From positions 16,885,299 through 16,949,298 of the forward strand of contig BSYO01000009.1 of NCBI GenBank assembly GCA_033239525.1: a stretch of 64,000 nt of DNA, written 5' to 3'. The position numbers and the translations under genes are program-made. This DNA is from Nepenthes gracilis (taxonomy: Eukaryota; Streptophyta; Magnoliopsida; Caryophyllales; Nepenthaceae). Shown one piece after another: positions 24,861-37,499 of this stretch (position 1 is the first letter of the stretch; each line of letters opens with the position of its first letter). A model generated the notes under the pieces. It was not told the origin of the DNA, made no database searches, and saw only the letters and a program-made list of their open reading frames with translations.

Positions 24861-26382
24861 CCCCAATTCCCTTGTAAACCCTTCAGAAAGCAGATTCCCC
24901 ACTGCACAGAGCTAACAACATTTTTTTTATTTTTTTCCCAAATTTTTACATCACCTAGAATTTCGGCCAATTTTCTTCAAAATCAAGACACGCAAGTAGG
25001 GGAATAATGTCAACAAGAGGAAAGGAAAGATTTACTTGCGATTAGAGGAGATAGTAAAAATAAGGGAATTCATTTGTGAATAAGTAGGTAAATAAGAGAA
25101 TCACTAACAATTAGAAGAGATAGTGAAAGTATAGAGGATTCATTTGCCTGATTTGTAATGACATTGTAGCAATGATAAGCATTAGCGATGGCCACGATTT
25201 TGAACAGTCCTGGCAACACTTCCTCTGGCATCAATCAATGGCAGCGACAGCAACAACATCAGTAGCCCAGTCTTATATTATTTTTTTTTCTGCTGATGGA
25301 GTCTTGACAACAAGATCAAGCCATAAGAAGAAAAAAAGAAGGCACCTCGGTGGTGGCTTATGAACATCCCCCTCTCTGCTCTCTGTCTACTCGACTTCCC
25401 TTTCCAATGCCCGCATTCTCACTGGAATGGTGTTTAAATAGACCCATGGAGCAAAAATTGCGGAGGGACAAATGGAATCAGGCGGTTGAAACATATGTCA
25501 AATTTGTTAGGGTTTTGGCTGTTGAAGACTTGAACTAAAATGGAACGATCAGGTTTGTTAGAGAATGCTAAAAGATGGAGAAAGATGAGGAAGATGTAGG
25601 GGAAGAGGGCGGACTACCTTCCCAATTAGACAGGATAGTAAGAAATGAGAACGAAGAAGAACAATGAACACATGAGATTTTTACGTGGAAAACATTCTCA
25701 ATCAAGGGAAAAAACGGGACAAAAATCGTCCACTGAAACGTATTTCACTATAAGATTTTGAAAATAACAATAGAGAACAAAGAAAAACGAAGAGCACTCC
25801 TTCACCATTTTTCTCTCTTACTTTTTCTCTCTATAGTGTACCCTCTCCACATACATCAAAAGATATATATGGGGCAATATTCAATACATAAAAGGACAGA
25901 AATAATTCCTTCCAACAATATGAATATTCCCCTGTTCAAAAATATGGCTCCTACAAATTCATCACGAGATTATATATTTTCGGAAGATTATTGCTTGGCA
26001 TTGTCCGATATTCTTAAAAGCGATGATTGAAAATATTTCAATATCTCCATTGACCATCCGAAATTTGCTCTTTTGAAATCTCTTTGCCAGACTTTTCGTC
26101 ACGGATATTGGCCATCATCCATCAAATTTGACCCGAATGAACTTCATAATGAAACGGCACCTTTGTGCTCCGCCCAAGTTATTCAATTACAAGCGCTTCT
26201 TTACGGGAGTGACTCCCAACAGAAGATAATGACACTGTTTGAGGAAGCTTCGAGAGAGAGAACGTGTTAGAGGTTGTTTTGGGGAGCGAATGAGAGAAAG
26301 AGATCTCTAGAATGGGAGAGAGGGAGAGACGAAGGAAGAGATGGGTGAGGAGGAATGGAGAAGATAAGTGAGGTGGCACATC
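24861..26382. other. Intergenic DNA with a possible old LTR
   Basis: No gene is supported. The words gagatttttacgtggaaaac (near 25,675) and the following AT-rich context resemble ttttcacgtggaaag in the LTRs of element B, so part of 25,540-26,000 may be a degraded LTR. A purine-rich (GAGAGA) tract lies at 26,250-26,350. Confidence 0.3.
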
Positions 26383-26424
26383 ATCATCATCATCATCATT
26401 ATTATTATTATTATTATTATTTCT
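26383..26424. repeat. Trinucleotide microsatellite (ATC)n(ATT)n
   Basis: A compound run of catcatcat followed by attattatt is directly visible. Confidence 0.9.
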
Positions 26425-26572
26425 TATGATTTTATAATTATTTTACTACCATAAGTATTTTCTTATTCTCATAATAATGCCAATAATAGAATAATGTATA
26501 ATTCCTGTGTTTTGAAATTAAGTCTATTCAATTCAATTTATAACCACCGCTAGAAATGGACTTAAAAAGGTT

Positions 26573-27193
26573 TGATCGAAAATACCGGGGGTATCACAAT
26601 CTCCTCGAAAAAAGAAGAAATTCTCTTGACTAATCACAATTACCTAATCAGTACTCCCGATCCCCACGCCAACCTGCTAAATTTGCACGGCCAATTGGTG
26701 GCCAGCCTTGGCGCCCAAGCTAGTCTGAACTGGCCCAAAAGTTATAAAAAATCCTTGAGACAAACTCTAAGAGATACGTTTCCTCATAGACACAGACACA
26801 CTCGCAAATGTTTACACTAAAGACCTCTCAAGAAACCTCTCTCTATCAAAAAAGCCTCCAAAGAATTTTTTTCACAATTTTTGCTTTCTCAATATTAAAG
26901 CCACTCCACGTTGAGCGCAACTTCCGAGTCAAACTCAAATTTCACATTCTTGTATCATCACGCATATTTCTCATCCCTACATCTTTCTATCTTTTGAAGA
27001 AGATTATTGATTTAAGTATCGAAAGATAAACCGAGAAGTGAGTCCCACTAATCCTCTGACCTCTTGTTCGTTTGTTGTGTTATATAAGATCCAAATTATC
27101 AGAGACAAAGACTGAACCTGTCTGAGTTTGACCCAACGAAAAATATCGAAAGACTTCCTAATTCATACAACAACTCGGTTCCATGACACATCA
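26573..27193 (+). mobile_element. Solo LTR E, Tat-type
   Basis: The 621-bp segment starts TGATCG and ends GACACATCA, close in length and ends to the LTR of element C (617 bp, also TGATCG). Flanking 5-mers AGGTT and AGTTT match at 4 of 5 positions, consistent with an aged target duplication. It has a TATA-like gttataaaaa at 26741 and the U5-type motif gatttaagtatcgaaagat near 27,010. No PBS or interior follows, so it is a solo LTR. Confidence 0.72.
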
Positions 27194-27199
27194 AGTTTA

Positions 27200-30100
27200 T
27201 ATATTTCTAAAATTCTTATCATATTCTTTTCTAATTTAAATCATCAAATCATATTTAATTTTGATTATTCTTAGCTATTGGGGCTAATAGGTCTTATTGA
27301 CTAAAGAAGCGGACAATCAAAACCCAAGTTGTGTATACTTCCACACAAACAAAGGATATACAATACTATTCATAACCCGTAGGTAGAGTTGTCTACATAT
27401 CACCCTATAAACGGATCCAAATATTACTTTTTACCCATGGTTGATAGGTTCAAACAATAATATATCGCTATAATATATTAATATATGCCATAATATACTA
27501 TCCACTAAATAATAATCATGACCCAATTTAATTCTTAGAAAAATTTTACACTTTTCTTCTTAATTCATAATTTTATAACTCCTAAAGAAAATGCTCATAG
27601 TTTGTATTTTAATTATAAAGTTTTCTTTTATAATTTTATAAATTCATATCATGTAAAACATAAACTTACTGTCTAATTTAAGTCAAGATGAATTTTTAAT
27701 ACATGAAATGCTAATTTGGCTTATAGTGTAGGAAATTTAGCATGGACCTGTAAAATTTTATAGTTTCAGCAACTTCAATAAACATGCAGTTTTTACAGCA
27801 CATGTGACAGACCATATTCAAACTGGGATCCGACAAAGTCCCACCTATTTAATATCCGTCCAAACTAAACACAAACTTATAATATTCACCCGAATAATTA
27901 TGTATATCACACTAACAAACACACAGGATCCAAAAATTATAAAATCTAATGTGTGGCTCCAATGTCATATCTCCGAAATAATGTCGGTATAATAAAGATA
28001 CTACTAGGTACCTAAAGTCAAACCATAATGACCTACGGAAATATATACAGTCATCAATACACAGCGAAACTAACTTATCTGTACATCATCAATAAAATCA
28101 ATATACATCGATACATATCCATTAAAATGTATATAAGTCCTCTATATATAAGTACAAAACCATAAAATCTGAGTCTGTAAAATAATCTTTCAAATCTACA
28201 ACCTAACCAACTAAAAATCTCTACTCCACCTCATTGAGTATAAGTTTGTACTCATTTGATGATAAAAAAGATAGTAAATAGTGAGACAAATACTCGATAA
28301 GATACAATATAATCAAAGACAATAATCAATATATTCAAAATAAATCAAAAGAAAGGAATAGGAGCATGATATAAATGTATAAATATAAAATATGATTAAA
28401 TGTATTTTCAAAACACATTTATCTTTTCACATTTTACATCTGATTCATTTAGATTCTAAAATATGTAAAAATTTATTCATATTTAGGAATCAGTGCTAGT
28501 AAGCCTTATCAACTAACGGAGTAACCGAACGAAAAAAGAAATGTGTATACTTTCACATATTCTAAGGCACTATCCATGCAATTTAAATACCTCATGGTGA
28601 GTTGTATACTTTTAACTTGATATACGAGGTCAGAAACATATGCCATCATAGCATTTCTCGTGGCCCAGAAGTATTCCTCGATCTACCACAATAACATCCT
28701 AAGGTATACCGAAAAATATCACCGTCTGATATAGAATTTTCATGATCCAATTTTATGATTACTTATTCTTAAGAAAAGTCCACCATATTCTTACACAAAA
28801 ATCTCACTCTCTAGAGAACAGTTCATCAAATATAACAAATTATGGAGTTTCTTTCTTATACTGTACATAATTCCCATATTTCTTGATTACAAATTCAAAT
28901 TGTCATTTCTTGTGAATTTAAGACTTCACATGATTTCAAATACATGCACAAATTAACATAAAGTTTAGAAAAAATTAGAAAATTCTTACCACGTTGAGCC
29001 AAAAAAAATTTGTATCTTTCGGACAATAAATCCCTTTATAAAAGGCATCTAACGTAATTTTCGGAATATATAAAATAATACATACAAAATACATGTGAAT
29101 AAACTCCAATTTTCTAAAATTGGAGTTTGGGTTTCAATTTTCTAAAATCCAATCATGCAAAAATTTTAAAATAAACGCGCAAAATGATGAGGTGCGGGGT
29201 AAGGATTTCAACATAACACAAAACCACATAAAACTTTCAAATAAGATACGAAATTAACATATAAGCATGCTTAAGATATAGATACTTTAAAATACAAGTT
29301 TAGACAGGCATTTAAATAAAAATATCCGAAAAAACGGAACAAAAAGAATAACAAGAGAAAAAAATATATATATGGATACACTTATCTCAACCCGATTTAC
29401 AACTTTTTCAACTATCTCTAACCCAAAAACAGACTCAAAGCTTCGATCTCATCCTTCTCTCTCTTCTCCTCCACGCTCTCCTTTCTCTCTAGTCTAGCAT
29501 AAAATGACAGAAGAAAACTCACATAAAACTTCCAACATTATTTGGAGTGCACAACCAACAATTAACACGCCCTATTGGCGCCTCTGTCGGTTCTGCATGC
29601 TAGCCTACTAGATTGGGTACCCCAATGCCGCCTCGCGCATCCCCCCTACCATCCCATTCCTCTTTCGAAACATAAATTTTCAAATGCATTAAGTCTAATT
29701 TTGATTATATTAACTTAATTACTCCTAATTATTATGTTTTAAAAATCGATATCTTACAACACATGTAATACTTGTATTTCTTGTAAAAATTTAGCTAAGT
29801 AACCCTTAAAAATATGGGATGTTAATTTAACACAATTATGCAGTTAAAACACAGTAAAAGTGTAGAAATCAACTCATGAACATACATGCAAATATTCTAC
29901 TTGAATTTTCAAAACACTGCCTAAATTTTCAGAACATATGTAACCTATACTTAGCATTTTCTAAATATGTAAAAAGTTTACCCATAAAATTAAACATGTA
30001 AGAGCAATAAACTAGAATTTTAGACCATGCATGAAACTGAAATACAGTATTTAGAACAAATATATACTATTCTTAAATTTAGTCATGAGTTCTTATAAAA

Positions 30101-31300
30101 TTTTACTATAAATTCATGAAAAACTAACATGCATATTCAATAATATCATTTATACTTTGAAATTTATTATAGTTAAGTAATGAAATATAAATTGCTCATA
30201 GAAAGTAAAAAATAATAGCAGTAATAGAAGAAGTATACAGTGTACTTACCTTCAATCTAATTTACCCAAAATCTAACTTCAATAAACTAAATTTTAGCTT
30301 CTATGGCCCTCTCTCTCTCCTTCTCTCTCTTCTCCTCGTCAGCGTCTCTCTCTTCTCTGGAAAGTCTGATGAAAAAGTGGCAGAATTAGGTGGCTAGTCC
30401 ATATTTATATTGCGTGATGTTTGAACGGCGATTCAAATACACATTAGCCAGCCTGGTGTGCTTAAACACGACTCTGGCGTGTCTCAAACACTAATCTCAC
30501 GTGTTTTGGCGCTCAAGCAAGGGTTGGATATTCATCAGTACTTGCTAATTTGCTTTTCATGCACAGGCACACCTCAATTGCCAATTGGGCATTCATTACT
30601 ATATATGATTTAATATAATTTTAACTTTTTAATTTAATTTTTATATTCTTTGATTTCAATTTTAATTAGATTAACTTAATCATTCAAAATTATTATAAAT
30701 TAAAGACTCATACTTTATAACTTTCAACCTGCAAATGATAGGTTATAATATCGATTATCACTATATATATTAAAGCATGTCATAATATATTATCGCTAAT
30801 TTCTACAATAGTATGTACATAATGAATTAAAAACTATATACAAATATGAATAATTTTTATATTTTTTGTATCTAAAAAAATATCATTATTTTTCACAAAT
30901 TATAAATTTTTTTACATAATTTTTTAAATATTTGTCATGCAGTGTATTAAAATTTCTATAAAAATTTGAATATATAAATTTTAAAATATGAAAAAATTTT
31001 ATTATAAATTTTTAAATATGTGAAACTGTTCACAACTAAAATACAAAAAAATCAATAATATTCTATGATTTCAACATTTTCTTTAAATTGCCAAATATGT
31101 AGGGTTAATTTAGAACAATTTTAAAAAATATAAAGCATTTATTTAGGAATTTAGAACATGTTGAGATATTATATACAAAAATCAATGTACATAAAAGTAT
31201 CTAAACAAGAATTTAGAAGATGTATGGGTTCTAGTACAAAAGCTAGTCGAGGAATATATTGTATATGGATTAAGAATATAAATATTACAAAACTTAGAAA
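27200..31300 (-). repeat. Stack of degraded long LTRs
   Basis: Several blocks recur in parallel order. 'Trinucleotide-free' AT DNA with gtgtatacttccacac (27,340) matches tgtgtatactttcacat (28,545). CT-rich leaders 'cttctctctcttctcctcc' occur at 29,455 and again at 30,320. The end block 'taattactcctaattattatg' (29,717) resembles 30,680-30,715, and 'gataggtt..aatatatcgctataatatatt' (27,450) resembles 30,735-30,790. The arrangement suggests one long LTR (27803-29758) nested in a related older one. Orientation is inferred as minus from comparison with the long LTR D. Confidence 0.5.
27803..29758 (-). mobile_element. Degraded long solo LTR G
   Basis: It starts TGTGAC and ends TTACA, the expected reverse-complement ends of LTR D (TGTGAGG...CGTCACA). 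Flanking 5-mers gcaca and acaca match at 4 of 5 positions. Its right end (taattactcctaattattat) matches the reverse complement of the left end of D (ataataattagaaggcaatt) in form. No coding sequence is present. Confidence 0.5.
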
Positions 31301-31676
31301 GAATTAGAGTAGGATTATACGTATACAAAGTATAAATTATTTAGTTATAACCCATGCAACATTTCATTATTAGCCTGCTTATTTTGTGCCTATGGACCCA
31401 CCCCAAACTACATATTGTTATTCCGAATCTCATGGTATGTTTAGTTAATAGAAATAGAAATTATATTCCCACATTAATAATTATTTTACTATTTAGTTAT
31501 ATTTTTACACATAAAAAAATATTTATGACAAAATATTTATTTTCAGTTCTCAAAAAAATAAAAAATATAATATTTTATTAGATATTTTTTATTCTTAAAT
31601 CTCAAAAAATAACTATTTTTGTCTCCCATATTTTTTATTCTCGTATTACCCTCGTTTTTTTCTCACCATCAAAACC

Positions 31677-32010
31677 TTGCTTCCCACATCCACAGGTATC
31701 ATCCGCAGCTCGATCCGCCTGCGCCACTCTTCCTCATCCTTAGGTCTACCCTCGATCACAAGCAATCGGGTGCCTTCGGCCACAGCAATGTGGAGGAGGC
31801 AACCGAGGTCGACAAGGCGGAGAGAGAGGGGAGTTGACGACGATGCTGAGGCTGGGGTGAAGCTGGGCGGAGGCAAGGCACCACAAGGCTTCATAGGATA
31901 AATCATTGAGGAGGGCGGCGGTGATGACAATGAATGTAAAAGAGGTTGTGAAGAAAGGGTGGTGCTGGATTGCAGCTGTCATCCTAGTCGAGAGGGTGCT
32001 AGGGCTTGAG
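31677..32010. other. GC-rich insert inside the inverted-repeat element
   Basis: This is an abrupt GC-rich island in AT-rich DNA just inside the left arm, with ORFs on both strands that show no recognised domain. It might be a captured host fragment; no identity can be given. Confidence 0.4.
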
Positions 32011-32861
32011 CTAGCCCAATGACAAAATAAAAATTAGTAGAGTAAATAATTTTATTTTTAATTTGTTAAAATTTTAAATAAATATATTATTATTTGAATT
32101 ATATTATATTAAATATATATTAAATATGTATATAATATAATAAAAATATATATTATATTAAATAATAATTTAAAATAATATATATATATAATATTTAAAA
32201 TATTTTTTTCTTAAATGAGGATAAAAAATTATTACTATAATTTTTTACCTTATTCCTCGTACTATTCAATATATCAAATATTTAAATACTAATTCTTACT
32301 TTATTCTATTCTAACAACTAAATATGAGAATAAAAATTCCCGTACACTGCGACACTATCATCATCTTATTTTTATGCCACTCCAGAATTAATAACTATTT
32401 TATTCCTACCTTATTCTATTCCAATAACTAAACATGCTATCTAAGTTTATCTTTTTTTCATCCGCTCACCCGTTTGATGCATCAAAATTTTCCATCTAAA
32501 ACTTCTATTTTTCTCATCCATTTAAAGCATAGTTTTTTTCTTTTTTTTGAATATATTTTTGTGCAAGCACTAAATTAAATCTTCAATTAAAAATACATAA
32601 GAAAATGAAGTTATCAAATTTGGTAAAATTATGAAATATTTAATTATTATAATGAAATAAGGTGAGAATAAAATAATTATTTTTAAAAAATATAATAAAA
32701 TGATAATAAAATTAAAAATTTTTATTCTCATATTTAGTTACTAAAATATAATAAGTTAAAAATTAATATTTTAATATTAAATATGTAAAATAAAATAAAA
32801 ATTTATCATAATATTTTTTTTACCCCTATTCAAAAAAAATATTATTTTTTATTGAATATTT

Positions 32862-32864
<3 letters not shown>

Positions 32865-32893
<29 letters not shown>
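32865..32893. repeat. (AT)n microsatellite
   Basis: An uninterrupted AT dinucleotide run is directly visible. Confidence 0.95.
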
Positions 32894-32897
<4 letters not shown>

Positions 32898-33519
32898 TGT
32901 ATAATCCCATTCTCTCTCTCATCATTCTTTCCTCTTTTTTAATCTTATTTTCTTTTTCTTTTCTTCCTTTTTTTTCTCCCCTTTTCTTCTTTCTTCCTCC
33001 CCCTTTCCAGCTCTGCCATTGCCCTAATCTCTCTTTTGAAATAAAGCTTGAAGGCAAATCAACACGACGCGATGGCGCTGACCACGGCAACCTCAAAAAT
33101 TCTTTATCATCTCCACTATTAACAATATTTCTTATAAAAATCATAATTTATCCTCTGATTTTAATCGATTTTTCTCTCTCACTTCCTCTCTCACAAGTCA
33201 CGGATAACTTATATTTGTTCTATGGTAGTAGCACAGCAGCTTTGCAGGGAAGCAAGGTTTCGCATGGTAAAAAAAGAGCACGAGACAGCTGTTGAATAGA
33301 AAAGACGAGGGTAATACGGGAATAAAAAATATAGTATGCGAGAATAGTTATTCCCTCAAATCTAAATAAAATACCTAACAAGAAGCGGTATTTTTATTTT
33401 CTAAGATTCGGAAAAAAATATTCCTCTAAAGATATTTATTTTATATTAAAATGTAATTAAATATTAAAATAAATATTTTATAAAAATAAAATTTTTATTT
33501 TTACCAACTAAATATGCCA

Positions 33520-34233
33520 TCAATGTGTGAGAGATTGACGGTCTTTTTATTTTATTTCACAATTTAATTTTATCCCACCCGGACCCGGCAAACTTAACTC
33601 ACCACAAAAAACAACGTAACACTACCTTGCATTTATTTTAAGTATTTCCTTTGTTTTTGTCCATATCAAATAAAGTCTCTTTTTATCTATCAATTTTTTT
33701 TATAAATTTATTTAATTTAAAATATTTCCAAATGTAAATTTAATTCAGTTAATAAAATTTTGAAGAAAAAAAGTCCTTAGTAGACCTAAAAATTAAAAAA
33801 TATATATATTTATTATGACACAAAAGAACTAGTATTCATTTGACTGCTTTGTCTGGGGTTATCAAATAGATATTATTAAAAAAAAATCTCAAATAATACC
33901 TCATTTTGATTATTTATTTTTATATAGTTTTAATAATATAAATTGATAAAATAATATATCATCTAATAATGTCCATAAATATATCAAAATAATATCTACC
34001 TAATTCTTAATAAAGTCTGAGTAATGGTGCACATATATGTAGAATATAGTTGTATCATTAATGTTATTTCATTATTTTGTAATGTTCTTATCAAGGGCCA
34101 ATAGTCTAGATTTAGAAATAATAGATTATGTATTGCCCTAAGATTCAAATGCATCTACCAACTTTAAGAACCATTCTATTTTAAAGTTATCTCATATTTT
34201 TAACCATGCAAGTTTGATTCTAATAATATATTA
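33520..34233. other. AT-rich intergenic DNA, nothing recognised
   Basis: No gene, repeat unit or RNA gene is recognised between the inverted-repeat element and solo LTR F. Confidence 0.6.
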
Positions 34234-34865
34234 TGAGTACTATGTCTAACGGCCAAAAAAAATCAGCCCAAGATGATTTCAGGTCAGAGGATAAAGCTTA
34301 ACGGCCCAAAACGTCCGTGCGATCCAATTCAATAAATATGCCCGTGACCAATTTCAGAGTGGTCCAATTCCAAAGTCAAACCGAAATTAATTTAACGGTC
34401 AAAACGGTCCCCTCACTAATGACATCAGACGTTAATTAAATCGCTATCGGGATAGAATTTAATTGTTTATCAGTTTTTCTAATAGTTAATCGTCTTCCAC
34501 TTTATATAAAAGTCCGTCTTCTCCTACCAAAGAGGAATGACTTCATACTTTCTCAGACAAAGAACACAAACAATAAAAAAAACTAAAAGCGCACTTTCTC
34601 TCTCTCAATCTAAGACGTTGCTATAAGAGCACAAGCCCTCGGATAAAAACATATAATTTTTATCCTTTATATTTTTTCTTATTTTAAAAAAATATTGACT
34701 TGAATATTGGAGGATATATTAGAAAGTAAGTTTCATTAATTTTTTAACTGTTACTTTGTTATTGTATATGACTCTGATTAAAAACATACGGAAACTAAGC
34801 ATGCATTAATATCCGGCGGATAAATATCTTCATTTGTATAACAATCAAAGTCTTTGAACACAACA
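34234..34865 (+). mobile_element. Solo LTR F, Tat-type (boundaries approximate)
   Basis: The stretch has LTR-like organisation: GC-richer U3, TATA box tttatataaaag near 34,500, a CT-rich leader, and the U5-type motif ttgacttgaatattggagg near 34,695 shared with elements A, C and E. I could not settle a target-site duplication, so the ends are approximate. Confidence 0.55.
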
Positions 34866-36641
34866 ATATAGATGGCTAGATTTATAATATTCGGCTTGTA
34901 TATTTTGGCTAGATTTATAGGAGACAATTGTTAAATATTTTAATATATTATTATAATTATAATTATATTTATTTAAGTTATTATAATAAAATTATCTTAA
35001 TTTGAACTATGAAGAATTATAAAAGTTGAAATGACCCTACTCGGCTAATACACTTGTCTGTTAGTATTAGAATTCAGCAAGTTAGGTAAATTATATAAGG
35101 TCCAAAATATCATATCAATATATGATATTACTAATTATTATTTTTAATGAACAACAATTCCACGTAAATATAAAACCAAGTGACATAATAATAATTCTCG
35201 ATGTTAATTTTTTTATTAAATAACCGAGATATTTATCCAATTGTATCAAATAAGCTTTAAAATAATAAATCATTTATCATATTTTTAACGAAAACTCAAT
35301 TATATTATTGTAAATACTATAACCACCGTCACAATACTCAAAACCACAGTCCTCCGCAACAACCACCGTCGTCACAATACACATTGCCATTAATATACAC
35401 CGCTGCCGCCACCGCAGCTGCCACTGCCACTGCCAGTGTAATCTCAGCCGCCATCTAAACAATGTCGCCACCACTATGCCACTACCCTTGCAAGGATGAC
35501 TGTTTCAATCAATTTCAAAAACGTCGTACAAGATGATTTTTTTTTTTTTGTATGATTTAATTTCGTAACTGAGTAAGAGTATATCATGGCGAATTTATGT
35601 TTCGAATTTATCATATTCGTTATCCTTTTAGGGTTTAGCCCATTTTGGATCGGACTTTAATTCCATCGCCTAAACCACATAAATACAAATAATTGCACTT
35701 AATTAATTCAATAAGATAACTCGGCACTTAATGCTATTTAGGGGGGTGATTAGGGTAATGCTTAGGCCACGTTATTTACTAGATGCATATGATAATAGGC
35801 TTCATTAGGTGAAAAATAATTGGAAGGATATGGGTACTCGTCCCGGCATCATACGGGTTTAGAGATAGGAGAAACAAGATTCTATTTCACTAGTTTTACC
35901 TTTGGATCGAAAAATTTAACAATTAAATTTTAAATATTAAATAATACTATCTAAATAATTTTTTAAAAATTATATATTAGAATCAGTATTCAATAAATAT
36001 TAATATTAAAGATATTTTTAAAAGTATAGCTATTTTAAATTTCTGGGTACTGATTGTTGAAATATATGATTATTTATTTTAATTGTTAAAATAGATGATT
36101 TTATACATTATTTGTTAAAAATAGACGGTTTCCTACCTCAATTGTTAAAATAAATGACCATTTGTTTGCTCGTTGAAAAAGATAATCATTATCTTATTTA
36201 ATATCATCATCTCTATTTGCATTCAATTTTCCTATCAGTACAGCGATAGTGATTTTTTACTTATACTTTTCACCTCTTTTTTGAAGCTTCTATAACTTTT
36301 AATAAATGCTATAATTTTTAATTAGTCACTCGTTAATTTTATTTTATTACTTTTATGTTAATATGCGGCCTCTATATTAATGACTTAATTTTTGAACTTA
36401 AGTTGGCATTTAATTTACCTTATTGGCTTTAAAGTGGTGTTAAATATATTTTTATATATAAATATATAATATTATAGAATTAAAAAATATATAAATATTC
36501 TTTATTTCTTTATAATTATTACTCTCTAAAATTTTGTATCTGCGCTTTATATAATTAGCCTACTATATCAAAAATATATATAATAAATTATACTAACTTT
36601 CTATCTATATTTATTATTGTTCACTAAATATTTATTATTTC
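34866..36641. other. AT-rich intergenic DNA with a triplet-rich patch and minisatellite
   Basis: No gene is supported. A patch rich in CCACCG/GCCGCC triplets lies at about 35,325-35,475. A minisatellite is annotated separately at 36054-36196. Confidence 0.5.
36054..36196. repeat. Minisatellite, five copies of a 29-30 bp unit
   Basis: Units begin at 36054, 36083, 36112, 36142 and 36171, each starting ttgttaaaa (or a variant) followed by atagatgatt-like sequence. The copies are diverged but in register. Confidence 0.75.
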
Positions 36642-37490
36642 TGATGTGTCTTAGATTTGAGTTATCGACAAATTTGTATATAATTGGGTCTCTAGTTTAA
36701 ATGGACGTAGAACCCGATCTCCGTACTCATTAGCTTGAATCTTGTACACTATAATAGAAGATAATACGTAAGAGAAATGAATAATGTGAAGATAAAATTT
36801 ATGGTAAATGATGTGGAAAATGGGACTTATGAGTTTGACTCAGGTATGGCGCTTGGCGTGGAGCAGCATTTGGTGGTGTTTGCTTGTGGAAAACGGCTTT
36901 TCTGGATCGCTGGGTCGACAAAGAGTAAACAGTGGGAATAGAGAAATAGCGCTTGTGGCCTCATTCGTACGGGATCGCTAGTGTCAGTTTGAACACTCAA
37001 TAGGGCATGTTTTTAGAGTCTGTCTTGAGAAGCTTTTTATAACCCTGAAACCCCCCAACTTTACTTGAGTAGCAAGGCTAATTGACAGTTGCTTGACGAA
37101 AATTCTTTCCTGCCGACAAGGGATTATTGGTGCCATTTATGGCAATTAGGATCGGACCAGAAGGATTCTTTCATTCTTTGTAGATATAATGTACGCGGTA
37201 AGTGTTGAGGTTTTCATCGTTGAAAATACGCTGAGTTTGGTGTTTCCTTTCATCGGGAGATCATGATCAACAGCAATATTCAGGATCCCGATTAGTTTAG
37301 GTAAGAGATTTTCATGTGTAGGAATGATGTTGGGGGCCGTCTTTATTGAACCTTAACCTGCTAGGACCGTAATCAGCTGACTGACAGGTCATTTTGATCA
37401 TCGAAAGTGTTGATCTCCTCTAGGCTAGTGGGCCATACCTCTTCTAAGCTAACCGTCCTTTTGGCGGGACCATTTCGACCGTTCCCATCA
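36642..37490 (-). mobile_element. Solo LTR related to element B
   Basis: The 849-bp segment begins TGATGTG and ends CCCATCA with a perfect 5-bp target duplication ATTTC (36637-36641 and 37491-37495). Its left end (ctagtttaaatggacgtaga, then actcattagcttg) parallels the plus-strand left end of the element B LTR (tatatggacgagg, aagcttag). On the minus strand a TATA box gttataaaaag lies at 37043-37033. No interior is present, so this is a solo LTR left by LTR-LTR recombination. Confidence 0.82.
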
Positions 37491-37499
37491 ATTTCTAAC

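Larger units (their letters stand above)
31433..33519. mobile_element. 2.09-kb element with long terminal inverted repeats
   Basis: The left arm 31433-31670 and right arm 33290-33519 are inverted copies. The best part is atattttttattctcgtatt plus accctcgt near 31,629-31,657, mirrored at 33,301-33,330. The ends read tggtatgtttagtt and, reversed, tggcatatttagttgg. A 3-bp TCA flanks both ends (31430-31432 and 33520-33522). The termini resemble Tourist/PIF-Harbinger MITE ends, though the flanking triplet is not the usual TWA. There is no transposase ORF; the interior contains GC-rich patches. Confidence 0.7.

Noticed and set aside
32852..33295. 147-codon plus-strand ORF
   Set aside because: It begins in an (AT)n run and a T-rich tract; low complexity and inside a transposable element.
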